Shown in pieces: positions 7,795-12,576 of a DNA stretch of 12,576 nt. The notes under the pieces were generated by a model, which saw only the letters and a program-made list of their open reading frames with translations, searched no databases and was not told the DNA's origin. Source of the stretch: JADFRG01 sp964590515 (GTDB lineage Bacteria; Chloroflexota; Anaerolineae; Anaerolineales; E44-bin32); assembly GCA_964590515.1 (NCBI GenBank), contig CAZPZD010000060.1:1-12576 (forward strand), in the 5' to 3' direction. The position numbers and the translations under genes are program-made. Position 1 is the stretch's first letter. Every line of letters begins with the position of its first letter.

Positions 7795-9777
7795 ATGCCC
7801 GGGGCCGATCTAGTCCTCACCAATGCGCACGTCGTGACCATGGACGACCGTTTTCAGGTTTTCCGGGACGGCGCGCTGGCGATCTTGGGCGGGAAGCTGG
7901 TCGCGGTGGGGCCGGCCCGCGAGGTTCTTGCGGCCTACCCGGGCTCCGAGCTGGTCGACTGCGGCGGCAAGGCGCTCATCCCAGGTCTGATCAATGCCCA
8001 CACCCATGCCGCGATGTCCTTGCTGCGCGGAATGGCCGACGATCGGCGGCTAGATGTCTGGCTGTTGGGCTATGTCATGCCGGTAGAGCGAGAGTTCGTC
8101 ACACCTGACTTTGTGCGTTTGGGAACCTCGCTGGCCTGCGCCGAGATGATCCGCAGCGGGGTCACCTGCTTCGCCGACATGTATTACTTCGAGGAAACCG
8201 TGGCCGAGGCGGTAGCCGAGGCCGGGATGCGGGCGGTCTGCTCGCAGACGGTGCTGAAATTCCCGACACCGGATGCCGAATCCTTCGAGGACGCCCTGCA
8301 GCGGGCCTCTGAGTTCATCCAACGCTGGCGGGGGCATCCGCTGATTGTGCCCTCGATCGCACCCCATGCCGCATACACCAGCACACCGGAAATCCTGCGG
8401 GCCTGCACCGATCTGGCGGTCGAATTCGACGTTCCATTGCATATCCACATCGCAGAGACTGCCCAGGAAGTGCAGGATTGGCGGAAGAGCTACGACATGC
8501 CGGTCGTGCCGTGGGTGAAGAAGCTGGGCCTGTTCGAGGCCAAGGTCCTGGCCGCCCACTGTGTCCATGTGGACCTGGGCGAGATCCACACCTTGCAGCA
8601 TGCCGGGGCGGGAGTCTCGCATAACCCGTCCAGCAACCTGAAGCTCGCCTCCGGTTTTGCCCCCGTCACTCAGATGCTGGCGGAGGGCATCAATCTCGGG
8701 ATCGGCACCGATGGACCCGCTTCCAACAACGACCTCGACATGTTCGAGGAGCTGCGGCTGGCCAGTTTCGTGGCCAAGATCACTTCTGGCGACCCGACCG
8801 CCGCGCCCGCCCGGACGACGCTGGCAATGGCGACTATCCTTGGCGCCAAGGCGCTGCACCTCGGTCACCTCACCGGCTCGCTGGAGACCGGCAAACAGGC
8901 CGACCTGGCGCTGGTCGACCTGGATACGCTGCATTCGTCTCCCCACTTCGATCACGACCCTGAATCCATTTACTCACGACTGGTTTATACGGCCAAAGCG
9001 AGTGACGTCACCGACGTCATGGTCGCTGGGCGTTGGTTGATGCGCGAGCGTGAGCTGCTCACCATCCGCACCGACGAGCTGCTCCCCGCCGCGGCTGAAA
9101 TCGCAAAGCGGATCGATGCGTTCCTGATTGAGCGCGAAGACTCAGTCCTCTCGAAGCTGGTGGCCATTGGCGGCGCGGAGCGGGAAGAAAGTTACGAGAT
9201 TCAGATGAAGATGCGCCTACCGGAGCCGAACTTGCTTCGGGAGACCTTGAGTTCAGATCGATTGGAGATTGTGCGCCACGTTCACTATCGCGAGTTCGAC
9301 ACCTACTTCACCTTCTCCGACCCGCGGCAGGGAAGGCTGCGCTACCGAGAAGACGAGTTCGTCGATGACAAAGGAGAGGTCTACACCGTGCGCTCCCGGC
9401 TGACCCTGATCGGGCCGGCTGCCGAGCGGGAGTACCCGCAGTCGGTCCTGCTGTCCCGTTCCCGCTTCATCGCACCGGCCAATCACAGCGAGCGTTTCTA
9501 CCGGGAGTATTTCACTCCCAGCGGCGAAATTGTCGTGCACAAGGACCGGCTGCGCTGGTTGGTCCGGCACAACGGCCAGGAGTTCTTCATTAATATCGAT
9601 CGGCTGCTCCAGCCGGCCGTCGAGGGCCACTTCCTGGAGATCAAGAGCCGAACCTGGTCACGCGGCGATGCCGAGATCAAGGCCGGACTAATCTTGGAAT
9701 TGCTGAAGATTCTGGGGGTCGAGGGGGTATCCGAGGTCCGAGACGAGTACCCCGACCTGGTGACTATCGCTGGCTGA
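7795..9777 (+). CDS. mtaD: MtaD/SsnA-type amidohydrolase fused to a C-terminal CYTH-like domain
   Basis: A 660-residue, two-part protein. Residues 1-~430 are a metal-dependent deaminase of the methylthioadenosine/S-adenosylhomocysteine deaminase family: H69 and H71 in NAHTHAAMSLLRG, H191 in APHAAYTS, metal ligand H218 and catalytic E221 in HIHIAET, H255 in LAAHCVHV, and D306 in GTDGPASNNDLDM. All metal ligands are present, and the family's usual length (about 430-450) is used up here. After an acidic helical linker (~425-465), residues ~466-655 resemble a CYTH domain: E468-x-Q470-x-K472 near its start, D502 in EFDTYFTF, RLRYRE (514-519), VHKDRLRW, then D602 in NIDRLL and FLEIKS (613-618). The fold is known for triphosphate substrates, but two of its usual acidic ligands are Gln and Lys here. 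There is no stop or frameshift between the parts. Likely role: purine nucleoside or SAH/MTA deamination with a phosphate- or nucleotide-sensing partner domain; the second half is inference. The gene symbol refers to the N-terminal part only. Confidence 0.88.
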   Translation: MPGADLVLTNAHVVTMDDRFQVFRDGALAILGGKLVAVGPAREVLAAYPGSELVDCGGKALIPGLINAHTHAAMSLLRGMADDRRLDVWLLGYVMPVEREFVTPDFVRLGTSLACAEMIRSGVTCFADMYYFEETVAEAVAEAGMRAVCSQTVLKFPTPDAESFEDALQRASEFIQRWRGHPLIVPSIAPHAAYTSTPEILRACTDLAVEFDVPLHIHIAETAQEVQDWRKSYDMPVVPWVKKLGLFEAKVLAAHCVHVDLGEIHTLQHAGAGVSHNPSSNLKLASGFAPVTQMLAEGINLGIGTDGPASNNDLDMFEELRLASFVAKITSGDPTAAPARTTLAMATILGAKALHLGHLTGSLETGKQADLALVDLDTLHSSPHFDHDPESIYSRLVYTAKASDVTDVMVAGRWLMRERELLTIRTDELLPAAAEIAKRIDAFLIEREDSVLSKLVAIGGAEREESYEIQMKMRLPEPNLLRETLSSDRLEIVRHVHYREFDTYFTFSDPRQGRLRYREDEFVDDKGEVYTVRSRLTLIGPAAEREYPQSVLLSRSRFIAPANHSERFYREYFTPSGEIVVHKDRLRWLVRHNGQEFFINIDRLLQPAVEGHFLEIKSRTWSRGDAEIKAGLILELLKILGVEGVSEVRDEYPDLVTIAG

Positions 9778-12304
9778 AGCGACCCTGCCACTCGTAGAGC
9801 AGGTTGAGCGCCTCCAGCGGGCTGAGCGCCTCCAGCTGGAGCCGTTCCAGCTCCCCCAGCAGAGGGCTCTGGTCGGGAAAAAGCGTCAACTGACTGGGGG
9901 CGGACGGCCTGCCCCGGGCGGCATCGGCCTGCAAGTTCATCAATATTTCCTGGGCTCGATGGATAACAGCCCGCGGCAGCCCAGCCAATTCGGCGACATG
10001 GATCCCGTAGGACTTATCCGCCCCACCCGGAATGATCTTGTGCAGGAAGACCACCTTCCCGCCCTCCTCCGACACCGCGACGTTGTAGTTGCGTACCGCC
10101 GGCAAGCTTTCGGCCAACCGGGTGAGCTCGTGATAGTGGGTGGCGACGAGGGCTCGGGAGCGCAGCCGAGGGTGGCTGTGGATGAACTCGACGACCGCCC
10201 AGGCGATCGACAGCCCGTCGTAGGTACTGGTCCCTCTTCCGATCTCGTCTAGCACCAAGAGGCTGGCCGGACTGGCATGGTGGAGCAGATTGGCGGTCTC
10301 CAGCATCTCCACCATGAATGTCGACTGTCCGGCATGGATTTCATCCTGGGTCCCGATTCGGGTGAAGATTCGGTCGACCACTCCGATCCGGGCCGCCCGG
10401 GCGGGTACGAAGCTCCCCATCTGGGCCATCAGGACAATGAGGGCGACCTGCCGCAGGTAGGTCGATTTGCCCGACATGTTCGGGCCGGTAATCACCCGCA
10501 CCCGCTCACCCGGCTCGAGCACCGTGTCGTTGGGAACAAAGCGGCGACCGGCCGGCATGAATTGCTCGACCACCGGGTGGCGGCCCTCCCAGATCTCCAA
10601 GACCTCCCCCTCCACCAGTTCCGGGCGCACGAAACCCTGCCTGACTGCGGCTTCAGCGAGGGCCGCCACCGCGTCGAGCTTGCCCAGCGTGCGGGCGGTG
10701 GCGAGCAGCCGGGCAGAGTTGAGCCCCAGTTCCCGGCAAAGCGCACGAAACAGCTCGCTCTCGAGCTCAACGATTCGCTCCTCGGCGGTCAGCACCAACG
10801 ACTCGTACTCCTTCATTTGGGGCGTGATGTAGCGCTCAGCATTCACCAGGGTCTGTTTCCGAAGGTAATCCCCCGGAACATGCGCACTGTTGGCTTTCGT
10901 CACTTCGATGAAATAGCCGAACACCCTGTTGTAGCCGACCTTCAGGGTCTTGATCCCGGTGCGCTGCCGCTCAGCCGTTTCCAAGCCTGAGATCCAATCC
11001 CGCGCCTGACGCGAGGAATTGACCAGCTCATCCAGTTCCGCAGAATACCCCGGCCGGATCAGCCCTGGCTGACCCAGGCTCAGCGGGGGATCGGGCACCA
11101 GCGCGCTCTCCAGTTCTTGCAGCACCTCGCCGCAGGGGTCGAGGTTGGCAGCCAGGTCTCCCAACGACCCGCCCGCCACTGTTTTCAAAACTCCCGGCAG
11201 CTCACTCAACCCTGATCGCAAGGCACTCAAATCTCTCGGGGTGGCCACCCCGGAGGCAGCTCGATTGGTCACCCGCTCGATGTCCGGCAGCCCATCCATC
11301 TGCTGCCGCAGCTCGGCGCGGCGGATCCCATCCTTAAAGAGCGCTTCCACCTGATCGAGCCTTGCTTCGATCTGCACCCTGTCCAGCCCCGGCTGACTCA
11401 GCCACTGGCGCAGCAGCCGGCGGCCCATCGGGGTGACCGTCTCGTCCAGCACCCCCAGCAGCGAACCTTTCAGTGCCCCGGTCCGGCGGGTCTCGGTCAG
11501 CTCGAGGTCATGGCGAGTGGCTGCGTCGAGCACCATGAAATCGGCCGTCGAATAAGTCGAAAGCCTCGTGAGCGATGCAAGGGCGGTGGGCTGATTCTGG
11601 GTCAGATAGCCCAGAATCCCGCCGGCAGCCATCGTCGCCAGCGGCTTGCCTCCCAATCCAAACCCTTCCAGAGAAGCGACCCGGAAGTGAGCCCGCAGCT
11701 GCTCTTCGGCCGTGCCTGGCTCGAACTGCCACTCGGGCCTCGGCGCGCGGTGGCCTGGCAGCTGCTCGTCCAGCTCGAGGTTGTCTGGGTAGATCAGCTC
11801 GGCAGGGCTTAGGCGGTCCAGCTCCTGCCGCATGGCATCGGTGCCGGCCACTTCGGTCGCGGCGAAATCCCCGGTCGTCACGTCGGCGTAGGCAATCCCA
11901 AAGCCAGCTGAACTGCCCACCACGGCCGCCAGATAGTTGTTGGCGTCGCCCGGCAGCAGGCCGGCCTCGAGCACTGTCCCTGGAGTCACCACTCGCACGA
12001 CTTCCCGCGGAAAGAGGCCCTGCACCGGCCCATCGCCAACCTGCTCGCAGATGGCGACGTGATAACCCTTCTCGATCAGGCGGGCCAAATACGGTTCCGC
12101 CGCATGGAAAGGAATCCCGGCCATCGGCACCCGAGTCCCTTTCGCAATGTTGCGGGAGGTCAACACGATCTCAAGTTCCCTGGCGGCGATTTCGGCGTCG
12201 TGGTCGAAAGTCTCATAGAAGTCGCCCAGGCGGAAGAACAGGATCGCATCCGGATACTGCCGCTTGATTTCCAGATATTGTTGGCGAACCGGGCTCAGCT
12301 TCAT
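9764..12304 (-). CDS. mutS: DNA mismatch repair protein MutS
   Basis: MutS binds mispaired or looped bases and starts mismatch repair with ATP-driven sliding-clamp formation. At 846 residues it has full family length. Domain I carries the mismatch-contacting F29-x-E31 in RLGDFYETF. The connector, core and lever regions follow (ETRRTGALKGSLLGVLDETVTPMGRRLL, then NRVFGYFIEVTKAN and RYITPQMKEYE). The ATPase domain has Walker A GPNMSGKST (607-615, K613; Ser in place of the usual Gly or Ala), Walker B LLVLDEIGRGTSTYDG (D686, E687) and VATHYHELT. The C-terminus ends in a short helix-rich tail with a duplicated LEAL. The start is ATG 12304, 8 bases after the -10-like TAGAAT; GTG 12307 one codon upstream is possible. 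No Shine-Dalgarno is visible. Its TAG stop lies inside the last codons of the convergent amidohydrolase gene (14-base overlap). No mutL is in the window. Confidence 0.97.
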   Translation of the reverse strand: MKLSPVRQQYLEIKRQYPDAILFFRLGDFYETFDHDAEIAARELEIVLTSRNIAKGTRVPMAGIPFHAAEPYLARLIEKGYHVAICEQVGDGPVQGLFPREVVRVVTPGTVLEAGLLPGDANNYLAAVVGSSAGFGIAYADVTTGDFAATEVAGTDAMRQELDRLSPAELIYPDNLELDEQLPGHRAPRPEWQFEPGTAEEQLRAHFRVASLEGFGLGGKPLATMAAGGILGYLTQNQPTALASLTRLSTYSTADFMVLDAATRHDLELTETRRTGALKGSLLGVLDETVTPMGRRLLRQWLSQPGLDRVQIEARLDQVEALFKDGIRRAELRQQMDGLPDIERVTNRAASGVATPRDLSALRSGLSELPGVLKTVAGGSLGDLAANLDPCGEVLQELESALVPDPPLSLGQPGLIRPGYSAELDELVNSSRQARDWISGLETAERQRTGIKTLKVGYNRVFGYFIEVTKANSAHVPGDYLRKQTLVNAERYITPQMKEYESLVLTAEERIVELESELFRALCRELGLNSARLLATARTLGKLDAVAALAEAAVRQGFVRPELVEGEVLEIWEGRHPVVEQFMPAGRRFVPNDTVLEPGERVRVITGPNMSGKSTYLRQVALIVLMAQMGSFVPARAARIGVVDRIFTRIGTQDEIHAGQSTFMVEMLETANLLHHASPASLLVLDEIGRGTSTYDGLSIAWAVVEFIHSHPRLRSRALVATHYHELTRLAESLPAVRNYNVAVSEEGGKVVFLHKIIPGGADKSYGIHVAELAGLPRAVIHRAQEILMNLQADAARGRPSAPSQLTLFPDQSPLLGELERLQLEALSPLEALNLLYEWQGRFSQR
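9805..9836. repeat. Short direct repeat inside the mutS 3' end
   Basis: TGAGCGCCTCCAGC occurs at 9805-9818 and exactly again at 9823-9836, a period of 18 bases (six codons). On the minus strand it encodes the repeated LEAL in LEALSPLEAL near the MutS C-terminus. It keeps frame and looks like a small local duplication or convergent coding of a helix. Confidence 0.6.
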
Positions 12305-12312
12305 CACTCAGC

Positions 12313-12318
12313 ATTCTA
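12313..12318 (-). promoter_or_regulatory. -10 element of mutS (leaderless arrangement)
   Basis: Minus-strand TAGAAT ends 8 bases before ATG 12304, the same distance as at the amidohydrolase gene. The intervening bases GCTGAGTG hold no Shine-Dalgarno. No convincing -35 hexamer is seen. Confidence 0.6.
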
Positions 12319-12343
12319 CTGCGATCGTCCGAGATGCCCGTGA

Positions 12344-12349
12344 TAGAAT
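12344..12349 (+). promoter_or_regulatory. -10 element for the solute-binding protein gene
   Basis: Plus-strand TAGAAT forms a perfect inverted repeat with the mutS -10 at 12313-12318, 25 bases away. A transcript would start near 12356 and carry a leader of about 57 bases before ATG 12413. CCGCT and AGCGG (12355-12366) at the predicted 5' end are complementary but with a very short loop, so their meaning is unclear. Confidence 0.45.
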
Positions 12350-12412
12350 TCGACCCGCTCCAGCGGTGGTCTCGTCGCAACTCACGCCCATTCCCTCCAG
12401 CTGATCGGTTCA

Positions 12413-12576
12413 ATGCTACTCCTTCGATTGATTCGGCCTGCCGTTTTCATCCTCCCAGTCCTGATGGTGGCCTGCAGCGGGCGCGACCCGTCGGTCGGTA
12501 CCCTGCGCTACGGGCTCACCCTCGCTCCAACCGGAATCGATCCGCACCTAAACGCCTCGGTCGAGCTGGGGATTCC
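12413..12576 (+). CDS. ABC transporter solute-binding lipoprotein, family 5 (N-terminal part, runs off the window)
   Basis: The frame is open to the end of the window (54 codons plus 2 bases). The first 21 residues form a lipoprotein signal: a short Arg-containing start (MLLLRLIRP), a hydrophobic run (AVFILPVLMVA) and Cys21 in MVAC. The mature start reads CSGRD, then GTLRYGLTLAPTGIDPHLNA, the typical opening of family-5 (peptide, dipeptide or nickel type) periplasmic/extracellular binding proteins, where G-T-L-R/Y-x-(6-8)-D-P-x-x is common. It should capture a substrate outside the cell and pass it to a permease; those genes would lie further right. The substrate cannot be told from this part. 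The start ATG lacks a clear Shine-Dalgarno; an in-frame CTG at 12401 is a weak alternative. It is divergent from mutS across 108 bases. Confidence 0.8.
   Translation, partial: MLLLRLIRPAVFILPVLMVACSGRDPSVGTLRYGLTLAPTGIDPHLNASVELGI

Noticed and set aside
8050..8955. Minus-strand open frame (301 codons) opposite the amidohydrolase gene
   Set aside because: It mirrors the amidohydrolase metal-site codons and shows no motif of its own.
10277..10990. Plus-strand open frame (237 codons) opposite mutS
   Set aside because: It lies across the MutS ATPase and core coding region; its His/Asp-rich composition is what the reversed codons give.
12355..12366. CCGCT/AGCGG as a hairpin riboregulator at the 5' end of the solute-binding protein leader
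   Set aside because: The arms leave only a 2-base loop (or a 4-bp stem with a 4-base loop), too weak to support a separate feature.
1..12576. CRISPR array, tRNA/rRNA genes, insertion sequences, attachment sites
   Set aside because: I looked for regularly spaced repeats, tRNA-like T-loop sequences, transposase motifs and terminal inverted repeats and saw none; all gaps are short.

Overview
The window is high-GC bacterial chromosome with tightly packed housekeeping genes. The most likely source is a member of the Chloroflexota. Two things suggest this: a baseplate-J-domain membrane protein sits between alaS and ruvX, an arrangement I recall from Anaerolineae-like genomes, and the MutS, family-5 solute-binding lipoprotein and S9C peptidase have sequence styles common in that phylum. 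This placement rests on remembered protein families, not on a search. I see no rRNA, tRNA, CRISPR array, insertion sequence or prophage, and no gene-free stretch longer than about 110 bases.

Left part (1-6373, + strand): a probable operon. It runs from the 3' part of alaS (alanyl-tRNA synthetase, 5' end outside the window) to a membrane protein with a Baseplate_J-like domain, ruvX (YqgF nuclease), mltG (here with a lipoprotein-type signal) and an S9C-family serine peptidase. Gaps are 15, -1 (TGATG overlap), 25 and 10 bases. The alaS-ruvX-mltG order is the one known from Firmicutes; here a membrane protein takes the place of the small yrzL-type gene. Putative roles are tRNA charging, an unassigned membrane function, rRNA processing or Holliday-junction-like nuclease activity, termination of glycan strands in peptidoglycan, and peptide turnover.

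Middle (6437-9777): a divergent pair. pdp (pyrimidine-nucleoside phosphorylase) is on the minus strand. On the plus strand is a 660-residue protein whose first ~430 residues are an MtaD/SsnA-type amidohydrolase (methylthioadenosine/S-adenosylhomocysteine deaminase family) and whose last ~195 residues look like a CYTH domain, the fold of class IV adenylyl cyclases, thiamine triphosphatases and inorganic triphosphatases. This fusion is the least ordinary item in the window. The two genes share a 47-base intergenic region with back-to-back -10 elements.

Right part (9764-12576): mutS on the minus strand, its 3' end overlapping the fusion gene tail-to-tail by 14 bases. A divergent plus-strand gene follows and runs off the edge: the start of a family-5 (oligopeptide/dipeptide type) ABC solute-binding lipoprotein, supported by its signal peptide and first mature residues.

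Two ATG starts (the amidohydrolase and mutS) lie exactly 8 bases after a good -10 hexamer, and pdp lies 11 bases after one. None has a visible Shine-Dalgarno sequence. Leaderless or nearly leaderless transcripts are therefore likely for first-in-operon genes in this organism.
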